Positions 9,710 through 19,278 of a stretch of DNA of 63,166 nucleotides are shown one piece after another. Origin of the DNA: Photobacterium chitinilyticum (lineage in GTDB: Bacteria; Pseudomonadota; Gammaproteobacteria; Enterobacterales; Vibrionaceae); assembly GCF_004104355.1 (NCBI RefSeq), contig NZ_RJLM01000002.1, forward strand, positions 1 through 63,166, read 5' to 3'. Below the pieces are notes generated by a model that saw only the letters and a program-made list of their open reading frames with translations, did not search any database and had not been told where the DNA came from. The position numbers were made by a program, and so were the translations under genes. Each line of letters begins with the position of its first letter. The stretch's first letter is position 1.

Positions 9710-9773
9710 TTACAAACTGGAATATTGAGTGCCCCATTAATGTAACTATCTTTATCTTTTGTAACTTTTGTAA
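9710..9773. promoter_or_regulatory. TTTGTAA repeats in the divergent transporter/kinase promoter region
   Basis: A 9-bp unit CTTTTGTAA occurs twice head to tail (9756-9764, 9765-9773), and TTACAAA, its inverted core, sits at 9710-9716. AT-rich direct repeats of this kind are plausible sites for the adjacent CitB/DcuR-type regulator. This is inference from position and repetition only. Confidence 0.4.
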
Positions 9774-9906
9774 ACGGGAGTGTGGCGAAAAGGTTTAGTA
9801 ATATAGAGCGGTCTAATCGTCATTATTTCTGACTCAGCACACATTAATATCCGCAGAGAGCCCGTTATACTGACCCTCATGAACATTGCTACTCTAAAGG
9901 CCTATT

Positions 9907-11511
9907 ATGAAACTTAAGAGCTATCTGGCCTTAACTACCGTTGCGACCACCTCTTCTATTGTTATCGTCGTTACCACTGCGATCTTTTTCTTACTGCAAA
10001 ATTCACATCAGGAAGGCATTGAAGCGAGGGGACTAGAACTTGCTCGCGTAATCGCCCATGACCCAGTAGTCATTGAGGCGGTTAACGCCAAAAATAAGCA
10101 ACAGAGTTACTACCTGCAAAGCTATATAGAAGATATCAGAACCCGTACCGATGCTTCCTTTATCGTGGTCGTCGACAAAAGCGCCATGCGTTTAAGTCAT
10201 CCAGAGCCTCAAAAAGTCGGCAAACATTTTATCGGTGACGACATTTACCCTGCATTAGAGCGAGGGAATGAATACAGCAGTGTTGCATCAGGCTCCCTCG
10301 GTAAAGCTATCCGTAACTTTTCACCTATTTTTTTGGATGGCAACGTCATTGGAGCCATCTGTATCGGCTATTTATCCGAGAAAACATCCGATATTTTGTT
10401 ACAGCAATATGGTCATATCGGCATGCTTATCGGCATTGTCTATCTGCTGGGGATAGGTACGATAATCGCGTTCGTATTCAAGATGAAACGTACCTTCTTG
10501 GACTATGAGCCCGAGTTTATTGTGAATAAATTTCGCGAGCATGAAATGGTACTAGACAGTATTCGTGACGCTATTATTGCGGTAGATAGCAACATGAATA
10601 TAGCAACGATCAATAACAGCGCGATTAAAATGCTTTCCATGGGAATACTGGGGCGCTATGACTATGTAAATCACCCTCTGTCACGCTATTCCACACCGCT
10701 AAGTCATTTGGTTCTTGCAAATCAAGGTGTGTTCCATCAAGGGGAGTTTAATATTGGTAAGTTAAAATACAGAGCCAATGTCTATCCAATTAACACCCCT
10801 AAAGGATTGCTTGGTCATGCCATTGTATTCTTCGCCAACCTTGACCAAAGCGAACTTGAAGGCGAAGTCACCTACCTGAAGAATTACACGGAATTACTAC
10901 GAAGCAAGACGCACGAATACTCCAATAAGCTCAATGTACTTTCAGGCATGCTACAAATCGAAAAATATGATGAAGCAATTGATTTTATTCAACAAGAAAC
11001 GGATCGTTACCAATCTATTATTCGCAATATCGTACTTTCAGTATCTGATAGTGCCGTTGCAAGTTTATTGCTCGCAAAATTCAACAAAGCGGCAGATATT
11101 GGTGTGAAATTCACAATCGATATAGACACTAATTTGTCAAGCTACGAGAAAAACATCTCAGAAAAACTCGTCACAATGGTCGGTAACTTAATTGATAATG
11201 CCTTACTTGCTTCATGGCAAAATAAAGAGAATAAAGAACCTGAAGTACATGTATATTTAAGTGATCGCAGTAACCACATTATTTTAGAAGTTCAAGACAG
11301 CGGTGCTGGTGTACCCGAAGATATTACCGAGCATATTTTAGAGTTCGGTGTCAGCTCCAAACTTGACGATGAACAAAGTGGTATTGGCCTGTACTTGGTC
11401 AAACAACTGGTCGATTACTTCCATGGCAGTATTGATTGGGAACGCACAGAGCAACACACAACGCTATTCAGCATTTACTTAGATAAAAATGAAATCACTA
11501 ATTATGACTAA
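9907..11511 (+). CDS. Sensor histidine kinase, CitA/DcuS family
   Basis: Membrane kinase expected to sense an external C4-dicarboxylate or hydroxycarboxylate. Order in the 534 residues: membrane helix at about 9-31; periplasmic single-Cache domain (about 32-165) with the family signature FIVVVDKSAMRLSHP; second helix at about 171-192; cytoplasmic PAS (about 210-310); then the phosphoacceptor motif RSKTHEYSNKLNVLSGML with His336, and the ATPase with NLIDNALLAS and the G-box DSGAGVPEDITEHILEFGVS plus GIGLYLVKQLV. AAAGG precedes the start. It is divergent from the transporter/malic enzyme genes and overlaps its regulator by 8 bp, so it very probably controls them. The exact ligand is unknown. 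Confidence 0.92.
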   Translation: MKLKSYLALTTVATTSSIVIVVTTAIFFLLQNSHQEGIEARGLELARVIAHDPVVIEAVNAKNKQQSYYLQSYIEDIRTRTDASFIVVVDKSAMRLSHPEPQKVGKHFIGDDIYPALERGNEYSSVASGSLGKAIRNFSPIFLDGNVIGAICIGYLSEKTSDILLQQYGHIGMLIGIVYLLGIGTIIAFVFKMKRTFLDYEPEFIVNKFREHEMVLDSIRDAIIAVDSNMNIATINNSAIKMLSMGILGRYDYVNHPLSRYSTPLSHLVLANQGVFHQGEFNIGKLKYRANVYPINTPKGLLGHAIVFFANLDQSELEGEVTYLKNYTELLRSKTHEYSNKLNVLSGMLQIEKYDEAIDFIQQETDRYQSIIRNIVLSVSDSAVASLLLAKFNKAADIGVKFTIDIDTNLSSYEKNISEKLVTMVGNLIDNALLASWQNKENKEPEVHVYLSDRSNHIILEVQDSGAGVPEDITEHILEFGVSSKLDDEQSGIGLYLVKQLVDYFHGSIDWERTEQHTTLFSIYLDKNEITNYD

Positions 11512-12184
11512 AACTACTGTAATGCTCATTGAAGATGATAGTCGAGCCAGTTACACCCTCGAATCAACCATCAACCAACACCCTGATTTCACGGTAGTTG
11601 CGGCCAGCGAAAGCTGTTCTGATGCCTTGTTGCAATACGGGGCGTTCAAACCAACATTAATCTTTGTCGACATCACACTACCCGATGGCAATGGTATTGA
11701 TATTATCCGTCAACTGCGTGAACAAAATGCAGATTGTGATTTTATTATGACGACCGCCGAGCGAGAAACAGCAACGGTCGAAAAAGCCGTTCAGCTTGGT
11801 GTAATCGATTATTTAGTCAAACCAATTCGCATGTCTCGTGTTCACCAAGCCCTTGATGACTATAAGCAATACAAACAAAAGCTAGCCCGTACAGAAACCG
11901 TTGATCAAGGCGAGATCGACCAAATATTACGTAAGGCACCTGTAAAGCAATTACGCCAGACACCTAAAGGGATTGATGCAACCACACTAGCTTCGTTGAA
12001 ATCAATTCTGGACGAGGAAAAACTACACGACTTTTCCGCCGAGGAAATTGGCGAACGCATGAATGTCAGTCGCATTACGGCAAGGCGCTATCTGGAGTTT
12101 TTAGAATCGGAAGGCGTGATCCGCTTAACCCTAAACTACAAAACAGGAGGTCGCCCTCGCCGTTTGTATCAAATGAACAAGTAA
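11504..12184 (+). CDS. Response regulator, CitB/DcuR family
   Basis: Cytoplasmic transcription factor paired with the preceding kinase. The receiver domain (about 1-120) has the acidic pair at 11-12, phospho-acceptor Asp56 in FVDITLPDGNG, and the Lys in YLVKPIRMSR. The C-terminal part (about 165-220) has the helix-turn-helix FSAEEIGERMNVSRITARRYLEFLE typical of the CitB/DcuR/MalR group. I start it at the ATG at 11504, which overlaps the kinase stop; an in-frame ATG at 11489 would add five residues. It ends 17 bp before the convergent PhoD-like gene with no terminator visible. Likely targets are the 2HCT transporter and malic enzyme genes. Confidence 0.92.
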   Translation: MTKTTVMLIEDDSRASYTLESTINQHPDFTVVAASESCSDALLQYGAFKPTLIFVDITLPDGNGIDIIRQLREQNADCDFIMTTAERETATVEKAVQLGVIDYLVKPIRMSRVHQALDDYKQYKQKLARTETVDQGEIDQILRKAPVKQLRQTPKGIDATTLASLKSILDEEKLHDFSAEEIGERMNVSRITARRYLEFLESEGVIRLTLNYKTGGRPRRLYQMNK

Positions 12185-12201
12185 CGAAGAACTAGAACCA
12201 C

Positions 12202-14175
12202 TTACAGCTGTTCCTGAACATGTTCAACGGATTGCTTTTCGATCGGCAGAAAAGAGACGGTATCACCGTCCGCGGTCAGGATCTCAACCCGGCTTGGCTT
12301 GCCGTTGCTATCAAGATGCAACTCACCAATCGCACTGCGATTTATCAAACGGTGGTTTCCGGTTGTATCGGGATCGCGTTTTTTTATTTTTAGCCGCTTT
12401 CGCTTGGTAAGCCAGTTCAAGGGAGAATGCGGGCTATACAGTGCCCTGTCCATCACATCACAAAAGCGCAGCAAGGCATTAGGGAATTCATTCTTGATCC
12501 CGCTCGATGTGATTTGGTAAATATTCGGGCTGCTGCGACGAAAACGTAGCTTAACATCATAGGCAAACGAATAGTGAACATCGCCGGAGAGGATCACGAA
12601 GTTTGTCGGTGTCTTGGTATGGGTGAAGATACTGAGCAGCGTATTGGCAGAGCCCGGATGCGCCATCCAGTTTTCGGCATCAATCAACAATGGCTGTCCG
12701 AGCCAGGTCATTCCCCGCTGAAGCGTTTCAATGAATTTCACCCCAAACATAGGTGCCGCCGAGACAATGATCACCGCGGGTTCATTAAGCAGCGACTGCT
12801 GTAATTCAGTCAATGCTTCCCAGTCCATCAGCCCTGAAGGCTTATTCATTTTCGACTCAGAGCGCCAGCGTCTGGTACGAGTATCCAGTACCAGCATTTT
12901 CGGCGTTGTTTCAATAGTGTAATGCCACTGCTCGAACCGATACAGGTAATCGATAAACTGATCCTGACGCTCGCCGCTAGGCTGTGAGAAATACGCTTTG
13001 GCAAGCCCGATAAACTCTTGGTCAAAATATTCAGGCGCATTTCCCCATCCCTGACACAACCAATAACTAAGTAATCCGTTACCAATAATCCGACGGGAAA
13101 ATAGATTCCCGTAAGCGGCTTTTTCCCAGCCAACGGTAAGGTTCCAGTCATCGGTTACATCGTGGTCATCAAAGATCATATAGGTCGGGATATGCGCCAT
13201 TAGGCGCTGAACCTGCGGCAATCCTGCTACAAATTCATCGATATGCCGCTTTTCTTCATGCCAGAGCTGCTGCCACTTTGACTCCAAGACCCGCTGGCCC
13301 ACCTGGAAACCACTTTTCTTCAGGCGTTCGCTATCAATGAGCTGCCATAATTGCGGCGACCACACCAGTAGATACATAGCGAAGAATTCACTGAGGCTCA
13401 TCAGGTGGTTTTCACATTCCCGTGAGCTGAATATCGGCTTGCCACGATGCGGCAACCATTTCCTCAATCCATTATCAGACAGCCAGTTACCGCTATCTAC
13501 ATAATGAGGCAGGATCTTGTCCCGGCCATAGACGTTATAATCGTGCTGGTATAATGACTGAGTATTGGTAACTGGCCCTTGGGAAAACGTCTCTTCCGGC
13601 AACCCCAGCAACCCGATAACCTGCTGGATAACATCCAACATCGGCCCAGCAACGTGGTCGGCATAGATTTGATCACCGCTCATCATCAGCAACGCCGGAC
13701 GCTCTGAAACAGATTGCGAAGCCACTTTCTCATCCGCAGCAACCAGACTGTCCTTGCTCGGATAGTGGGGATTTCGGCACGAGCCGTGCAACACATAATC
13801 AGCCTGAGCTTTGATACTGAATGAAAGCCGCTTTTCGCCGGAGTACAGCAAGGAAGGAACCAGCTCTGCAATATCCCCTCGCTGGGTCATCAACTGGTAT
13901 TCCAATACAGTATTGACAGGAAAATTGCCTTTCATGTTCGTCATCACCACCCAGGCAGACAGGCCAACCTGGATCTGCTCCGCTGCCGTTACGCTTTCAG
14001 AAAAGAAGGGCTGTTCATCTTCTGGATGAAAAAGGGAGAAACTCGCGGTTAACGGCTCTGATGTTACAAGCCACAGCGTTAGCTCTGTCGCCGTGCATTT
14101 GCGCAGAATCGGACCAGCTAGCAGCAAAGGCAGCTTTTCGGAAGATGAACTTGTACGGGAACACATGGTTTGCAC
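12202..14175 (-). CDS. PhoD-like metallophosphatase
   Basis: Predicted metal-dependent phosphoesterase of the PhoD-like calcineurin superfamily. The 657-residue protein has the metal-ligand motifs in order: GSCRNPHYPS and MSGDQIYADHV in the first half, MIFDDHDVTDDWN in the middle and LSGDVHYSF towards the C terminus. A beta-rich N-terminal region (about 15-130) resembles the Fn3-like domain seen ahead of PhoD catalytic domains. There is no convincing Sec or Tat signal, unlike classical secreted PhoD, so it may be cytoplasmic. It is transcribed alone, converging on the response regulator. The true start may be the ATG four codons in. Substrate unknown. Confidence 0.85.
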   Translation of the reverse strand: MQTMCSRTSSSSEKLPLLLAGPILRKCTATELTLWLVTSEPLTASFSLFHPEDEQPFFSESVTAAEQIQVGLSAWVVMTNMKGNFPVNTVLEYQLMTQRGDIAELVPSLLYSGEKRLSFSIKAQADYVLHGSCRNPHYPSKDSLVAADEKVASQSVSERPALLMMSGDQIYADHVAGPMLDVIQQVIGLLGLPEETFSQGPVTNTQSLYQHDYNVYGRDKILPHYVDSGNWLSDNGLRKWLPHRGKPIFSSRECENHLMSLSEFFAMYLLVWSPQLWQLIDSERLKKSGFQVGQRVLESKWQQLWHEEKRHIDEFVAGLPQVQRLMAHIPTYMIFDDHDVTDDWNLTVGWEKAAYGNLFSRRIIGNGLLSYWLCQGWGNAPEYFDQEFIGLAKAYFSQPSGERQDQFIDYLYRFEQWHYTIETTPKMLVLDTRTRRWRSESKMNKPSGLMDWEALTELQQSLLNEPAVIIVSAAPMFGVKFIETLQRGMTWLGQPLLIDAENWMAHPGSANTLLSIFTHTKTPTNFVILSGDVHYSFAYDVKLRFRRSSPNIYQITSSGIKNEFPNALLRFCDVMDRALYSPHSPLNWLTKRKRLKIKKRDPDTTGNHRLINRSAIGELHLDSNGKPSRVEILTADGDTVSFLPIEKQSVEHVQEQL

Positions 14176-14280
14176 TAAATACCCAATCGATTCGGTCTTA
14201 ATGCCCTAATCATACCTCGATTTTGTCTTAAAATTTGCTAGCAGAACGTAAAGTTATGCATAGATACCTCGCTGCTGCTA

Positions 14281-15165
14281 TTAGGCACCTCCCTTAAACA
14301 TTATGCTCAGCTCAGAGTACATCCAGGCCATGATCTTACCGTTACCCTTATCCCGCCGTTTCACAACCCCCATTTCCACCAGCAGCGAGTCAGGAATATG
14401 CTCTGCCGATAGCTCAACCAGCTCGCTCGCATACCACTCCTCTTTCGCCAGATGCTCAGGGACTAAGGCCCAGCCTACCCCTCGAATAACCAAAGCAGCT
14501 ATGTAGTAATAGCTATCAATGTGCCAGTGATTGGATGATATTGGCTTGGCCGAGGCTTCCCCCACTCGCTCCCGGATCACTAACTGACGATAGCGATTCA
14601 GCTCACTTACGCTTGGAGCTGGAATAGATGCGAGCGGATGCCTGGATGAAACCACCAGTGACTGGTAAAACTGGCTAATAGGCATAAAATCCAATGAGTC
14701 CGGTAAACTTTTTACGTGAAAAAGAATCCCTATATCGGCTTTTTTCTCGCTTACCCACTGCGCAATATCATCCTGTGAGCCATTAATGATTGTTAGCTTC
14801 AATAACGGAAACTGCGCAGCAATTTGCAAAAAGAAGTTCTCGAACGACACAATAGGCACCGCTTCGTCCATCGCAACCGTCAATGAGATTTCTTCACCAG
14901 TAGAGACTGTCATCGCCCGGGACTGCATGCGCTGGCATTGTGCCAGTACGGCTTGTGCCTCGGTAAACATCTCTTTACCTTCAGGCGTTAGCACTGGCAG
15001 GCGAGCGCTACGATCAAACAACTCAAAACCAAGATCCGCTTCCAGGTTGGTGATTGCCGTGCTCACCCGTGACTGGGCTTTGCCTATTTTTCTTGCCGCG
15101 GCAGAAAACGACCCCTGATTAACGGCAGTAACAAATGCCTCCAACTGATCGAGTGTCCAATTCAT
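14281..15165 (-). CDS. LysR-family transcriptional regulator
   Basis: 294 residues with the LysR N-terminal winged helix-turn-helix (LDQLEAFVTAVNQGSFSAAARK, then VSTAITNLEADLGFELFDR) and a type 2 periplasmic-binding-like effector domain (about 90-290). AAGGAG lies six to seven bases before the ATG at 15165. It is divergently arranged with the MATE transporter, the usual LysR-target arrangement, and the 109-bp gap contains a TATCCG-N5-CGGATA palindrome. The effector is unknown. Confidence 0.9.
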   Translation of the reverse strand: MNWTLDQLEAFVTAVNQGSFSAAARKIGKAQSRVSTAITNLEADLGFELFDRSARLPVLTPEGKEMFTEAQAVLAQCQRMQSRAMTVSTGEEISLTVAMDEAVPIVSFENFFLQIAAQFPLLKLTIINGSQDDIAQWVSEKKADIGILFHVKSLPDSLDFMPISQFYQSLVVSSRHPLASIPAPSVSELNRYRQLVIRERVGEASAKPISSNHWHIDSYYYIAALVIRGVGWALVPEHLAKEEWYASELVELSAEHIPDSLLVEMGVVKRRDKGNGKIMAWMYSELSIMFKGGA

Positions 15166-15195
15166 TTCATCTCCTTATTTCGCATCTCGCCAATG

Positions 15196-15212
15196 TATCC
15201 GAAAAACGGATA
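15196..15212. promoter_or_regulatory. Candidate LysR operator between LysR and MATE genes
   Basis: Perfect inverted repeat TATCCG-AAAAA-CGGATA in the divergent intergenic region. It has the T-N11-A style symmetry expected of a LysR site and sits about 30 bp upstream of the lysR start. Assignment by position only. Confidence 0.5.
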
Positions 15213-15274
15213 GATACCAACTTTCATCAATCTCTATTACACGCATAATCCCCCCTAGATAACGAGAAAATGAA

Positions 15275-16648
15275 ATGATGACTATGCAAGAAATAATAAC
15301 CCCCAGTAATTCAGTCAATCGCACGTTTTGGCGATACGCGATTCCGTCAGTCGTGGCCATGCTGGTCAATGGCCTCTACCAGGTCATCGACGGTATTTTT
15401 GTTGGCCACTACATTGGCTTTGAAGGCTTGGCCGGTATCAATATGGCATGGCCTATCATTGGCGTTATCGTCGGTCTTGGCCTGTTGGTTGGCATGGGCT
15501 CGGGCAGCCTGATCTCCATCTACCGCGGTGAAGGTGCGGCACACAAAGCGCGAACCACCCTCACAACAGGACTCGGCCTCATCCTTATCGCCGGTGTGCT
15601 CATGATGGCTTTGATCTCGGCGTTCGGACCGGCAATGCTCATCGCCCAGGGTGCCGTTGGTACAACACTGGAACTCGGCATTGAATATATCGATATCTTT
15701 TCCTGGGGTGCAATCTTTACGATTGCAGCAGGTGCTATGCCGATGCTGATCCGGAATGACGACAGCCCGAATTTTTCGACAATATTGATGATCTTCGGTG
15801 CCCTGATCAATATCGCTCTCGACTATCTGTTCATCGGCAAGTTTGGCTGGGGACTGAAAGGCGCTGCCATCGCCACAATCTTCTCCCAGGTAACAGTATT
15901 TGTAATCGCGATAGGCTACTTTTTTTCGTCATTTTCCCAGCTAAGGCTTAGCTGGACAAAGTTACTATTCAGCCCAAAGCTGGCCGCTAAATCGATCAGC
16001 CTTGGTACCTCAAGTCTATTTATGTATACCTATTTCAGCTTCGTTATTGCCCTGCATAATCGGCTGTTCATGGAATACGGTACCTCGATACATGTGGGCG
16101 CATTTGCCATTGTTGGTTACCTGATGACAATGTATTACCTGCTGGCTGAAGGTGTCGCAGGCGGGATGCAGCCACCGGTAAGCTACTACTTTGGCTCAGG
16201 CCAAGTGAATAAGATCAAGGCAACCCTTATTCTGGCGATAAAAGTCGTACTTATTACTGGGATTTGCGCAGTGATCTTACTGAACCTGTTCCCCGAGACC
16301 ATGATCAGCTTATTTGTCAATAACGACCCGGCACTGATGACCGAAACCGTTAATGGCCTGCGGCTACACCTGTTTTCGATGTTTCTTGACGGCTTTATTG
16401 CTCTGGCTTCAGTGTATTTCATGGCCGTCAATCAGGGCGGAAAAGCACTGTCGATATCAGCAGGCAACATGTTAATTCAACTACCGTTCCTCTACCTGCT
16501 TCCGCAATGGCTGGGCGTCAACGGGGTATGGCTTTCCGTTCCAGTCTCGAATGTTGTCCTGTTTTTGGTTGTTGCACCTATGGTTTGGCAGGATATTCAG
16601 GGGAAGGACAAAAAGGCAACAGAGCTGAAACTTGCCGAATGTAACTAG
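15275..16648 (+). CDS. MATE-family efflux transporter
   Basis: Inner-membrane multidrug/toxin exporter of the MatE family, 457 residues with about 12 helices in two repeated halves. The first half opens IPSVVAMLVNGLYQVIDGIFVGHYIG, with the typical P-x6-GLYQVIDGIFVG pattern of DinF/MepA-like branches. ATG codons at 15275, 15278 and 15284 are all possible starts. It is divergent from a LysR gene that likely controls it, and a strong hairpin terminator follows. The substrate and coupling ion are not evident from sequence. Confidence 0.9.
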   Translation: MMTMQEIITPSNSVNRTFWRYAIPSVVAMLVNGLYQVIDGIFVGHYIGFEGLAGINMAWPIIGVIVGLGLLVGMGSGSLISIYRGEGAAHKARTTLTTGLGLILIAGVLMMALISAFGPAMLIAQGAVGTTLELGIEYIDIFSWGAIFTIAAGAMPMLIRNDDSPNFSTILMIFGALINIALDYLFIGKFGWGLKGAAIATIFSQVTVFVIAIGYFFSSFSQLRLSWTKLLFSPKLAAKSISLGTSSLFMYTYFSFVIALHNRLFMEYGTSIHVGAFAIVGYLMTMYYLLAEGVAGGMQPPVSYYFGSGQVNKIKATLILAIKVVLITGICAVILLNLFPETMISLFVNNDPALMTETVNGLRLHLFSMFLDGFIALASVYFMAVNQGGKALSISAGNMLIQLPFLYLLPQWLGVNGVWLSVPVSNVVLFLVVAPMVWQDIQGKDKKATELKLAECN

Positions 16649-16677
16649 GGCGAGTATCCCTATACCGGTAACATAAC

Positions 16678-16708
16678 AAAGGGAGCCCTAAACGGGCTCC
16701 CTTTCTGT
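16678..16708. terminator. Bidirectional terminator between MATE and nupC genes
   Basis: Arms AAAGGGAGCCC (16678-16688) and GGGCTCCCTTT (16694-16704) pair perfectly around a 5-base loop. T-rich DNA follows on both strands (CTGTTTT on plus, GTTATGTT on minus), so it can serve both convergent genes. Confidence 0.88.
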
Positions 16709-16735
16709 TTTATCTAAGCGGCCAGTTATCAGGCT

Positions 16736-17941
16736 TTAAAGTGACAAAATCACGCCTGCAATGGCTGCACTCATCAAATTAGCCAGCACACCTGCGGCAA
16801 TGGCGCGGAAGCCATTCTGAGAGATAAAGGTACGGCGTTCAGGCACCAAGCTACCTAAGCCGCCGATCAGAATTGCCATAGTCGAGATATTGGCAAATCC
16901 GCACAAGGCAAACGTCACAATAGCAACAGAGTGCTCGCTAAGCTGATCCTGAACTTTTATCAGCTCAATAAAAGCAACGAACTCGTTAACGACGATTTTA
17001 TTGCCAATTAGCGAGCCGGCAGTAACAGCTTCATACCAAGGTACTCCGATCAGCCAAGCAACTGGTGCAAACACATAACCGAGGATCAGCTCGAAACTAA
17101 GCTTAATACCAACAAGATCGCCGATATAACCTAGCATGCCATTCAGCAGGGCAATCACACTGACAAAGGCCAACAGGGTAGCACCAATCGCAACCGCAAT
17201 ACGCAGGCCGGACATCGCACCGTCCGCCAGTGCTTCAACCACATTTGTTGCACGAGGAAGCTCAACCGAGGTAATTTCATCCTGATCAAGAACCGCGTCA
17301 CTCGGCGGAAAGAGTATTTTTGCCATCAGCAAGCCAGCCGGCGCAGACATAAAGGCAGCTGCGATCAGAAAGTTCAGATCGACGCCCAAAGAGGCGTAGC
17401 CCACCAACGTACCACCGGCAACTGAAGCTAACCCGCAGGTCATTACCGCAAAAAACTGCGAGTCACTCATGTTCTTCAGATACGGCTTCACCACCAGCGG
17501 GGCTTCAATCATGCCGACAAAAATATTGGCAGTAGCCGATAACGATTCTGCGCGTCCGGTACCCAATAGTTTTTGCAGTGAGCCGCCTATTATGTTGATC
17601 ACCTTTGGCATCAGGCCAATATGGTAAAGTCCCGAAATTAGCGCAGAGAAGAATATGATAATGCCCAGCACATTGATAGCGAAGACAAAACCGACGCTCC
17701 CCGTTGCCAGTCCACCGAACAGAAAGCCGATCCCTTCCTGGCCATAGTTAATCACGCTAGAGACAGTACCGGTAACGGCATTCAACGCTTCTTTTCCAGC
17801 GGGCACATATAACACCAGCAGCGCAAAGACAACCTGTAAGCAAAATGCCAATGAAACTGTTCTGAGGGGGATATTGCTGCGATCTTTCGATAGTAACCAT
17901 GCGAAAAGCAGGATTGCGACAATACCTAACAACGATGTCAT
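16736..17941 (-). CDS. nupC: NupC-family concentrative nucleoside transporter
   Basis: Cation-coupled nucleoside uptake in the inner membrane. The 401-residue protein has the NupC/CNT plan: about nine or ten hydrophobic segments, GLMPKVINIIGGSLQKLLGT, EAPLVVKPYL, ASVAGGTLVGYASLG, GNKIVVNEFVAF and the C-terminal FALCGFANISTMAILIGGLG. I start it at the ATG at 17941, with AAAGG upstream, which gives MTSLLGIVAILLFAW and the family length of about 400; the open frame continues to 17989 without a good ribosome site. It converges on the MATE gene at a shared terminator. CytR/CRP control is usual in the family but I could not point to a convincing site. Confidence 0.92.
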   Translation of the reverse strand: MTSLLGIVAILLFAWLLSKDRSNIPLRTVSLAFCLQVVFALLVLYVPAGKEALNAVTGTVSSVINYGQEGIGFLFGGLATGSVGFVFAINVLGIIIFFSALISGLYHIGLMPKVINIIGGSLQKLLGTGRAESLSATANIFVGMIEAPLVVKPYLKNMSDSQFFAVMTCGLASVAGGTLVGYASLGVDLNFLIAAAFMSAPAGLLMAKILFPPSDAVLDQDEITSVELPRATNVVEALADGAMSGLRIAVAIGATLLAFVSVIALLNGMLGYIGDLVGIKLSFELILGYVFAPVAWLIGVPWYEAVTAGSLIGNKIVVNEFVAFIELIKVQDQLSEHSVAIVTFALCGFANISTMAILIGGLGSLVPERRTFISQNGFRAIAAGVLANLMSAAIAGVILSL

Positions 17942-18189
17942 GCGTGAACCTTTGTAACCTAATAAAGTTGAGGCGCGCATTCTAGGCAACGCAGCTTTTC
18001 ATGCAATATCTATTTGTTAATAGCATGTAGCACACAGGCAACCCAGCAAACACTGAAAAACTATCTGTTTGTTTTAAATAACTTTAGTTGCCAGCCCTGA
18101 GCCATTATTGCCAAATGGAAAAGATATTTTTGCCACTGCGAAAAACAACCATGACGAACATGAATGATTTTCCACCAGTTTTACTCCCT

Positions 18190-19128
18190 TTAGAGTTTTA
18201 CCAGCGGCTCAAGCGCCTTATCCCAATAAGGTTTTTCACCGATATAATCTTTAAAAAACGCAATCACCGCAGATATTTTTCGCGGCAGGTGCTTCCGGCT
18301 CGGATAGACCGCATAGAATGGCATATTTTGATTGGCCTGCCAGTCCGACATCAGCTGGATCAGTTTACCGTCACGGAACTCGTTGGTTAGCAAGTAGCTT
18401 GCTAAATAAGCCACCCCCCACCCCGAAATTGCCGCATCACGGACCGCTTCTGCCAAATCTACCCGGTAATTACCCGATACCGTTACACAGAGTGCCTCAT
18501 ATCGGTTGGTAAATGACCAAGTACTGTAGTTTCTATGACGGCTTTGATAGGTCAAACAATTGTGATTCACCAAATCATTCGGATGGTGCGGCACTGGATG
18601 GTTTATTAGATACTCAGGCGATGCTACCACTACAAATCGGGTATCAGCCAACCTTTGGGCAACATAACCTTCGGGAATATGTTCATAGTTGGTGATCCAA
18701 AGATCGATACCGTCTTCGAGCATATTAGCTTTATGGTCAAACAAGCTAACCTCAACCTGCAACTCAGGGTATTGGCGGCGAAGCTGTTCTATCGCAGGGA
18801 TAATATGCATCGTCCCAAAAGACTGTGATAACCCAAGCCGCAGCACGCCTGCCACCTCGTCACGAACATCATCCATAATGGCATCGGCATCCTGAACTGC
18901 AGTGACGACCTGCTCACAGTAACTCGCAAACCGCTGCCCGGCTTCAGTGAGAGTAAAACTACGTGTTGTTCGCTGTACGAGCTTCACGTTAAGCTCAGCT
19001 TCCAGAGCGCCTAACTGCTTGCTGACATGAGACGTCGATACTCTGAGCTGTTCAGCCGCAGCCGTAAAACTGCCAGCCTTTACCAAAGTATGAAATATGA
19101 CCATCTGGCCAGCTCTATCTTGCATCAA
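18190..19128 (-). CDS. LysR-family transcriptional regulator
   Basis: 312 residues. N-terminal helix-turn-helix region FHTLVKAGSFTAAAEQLRVS followed by HVSKQLGALEAELNVKLVQRTTR, of the branch similar to AaeR/DsdC-like cytosolic LysRs; the effector-binding domain covers about 90-300. It is divergent from the GMC oxidoreductase gene across a 150-bp gap, so that gene is its likely target. The ATG at 19128 is followed directly by a second ATG; either could be used. Confidence 0.9.
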   Translation of the reverse strand: MMQDRAGQMVIFHTLVKAGSFTAAAEQLRVSTSHVSKQLGALEAELNVKLVQRTTRSFTLTEAGQRFASYCEQVVTAVQDADAIMDDVRDEVAGVLRLGLSQSFGTMHIIPAIEQLRRQYPELQVEVSLFDHKANMLEDGIDLWITNYEHIPEGYVAQRLADTRFVVVASPEYLINHPVPHHPNDLVNHNCLTYQSRHRNYSTWSFTNRYEALCVTVSGNYRVDLAEAVRDAAISGWGVAYLASYLLTNEFRDGKLIQLMSDWQANQNMPFYAVYPSRKHLPRKISAVIAFFKDYIGEKPYWDKALEPLVKL

Positions 19129-19278
19129 CTTACCTGTCCCCGTTTAAACTCTGAACGTTTGTATTTTTCTATATGGCAGTGATGCCAGGCAAAAGGGCGC
19201 TAAGTGTAATGGATCCGATTGGAATGTCACGTATAGTATCGCTGACTCAAAGATATCTACGACTGGGATTGCCAAGCC

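Noticed and set aside
17942-18189. CRP or CytR sites upstream of nupC
   Set aside because: Only partial matches to TGTGA-N6-TCACA and GTTGCATT; not enough to call.
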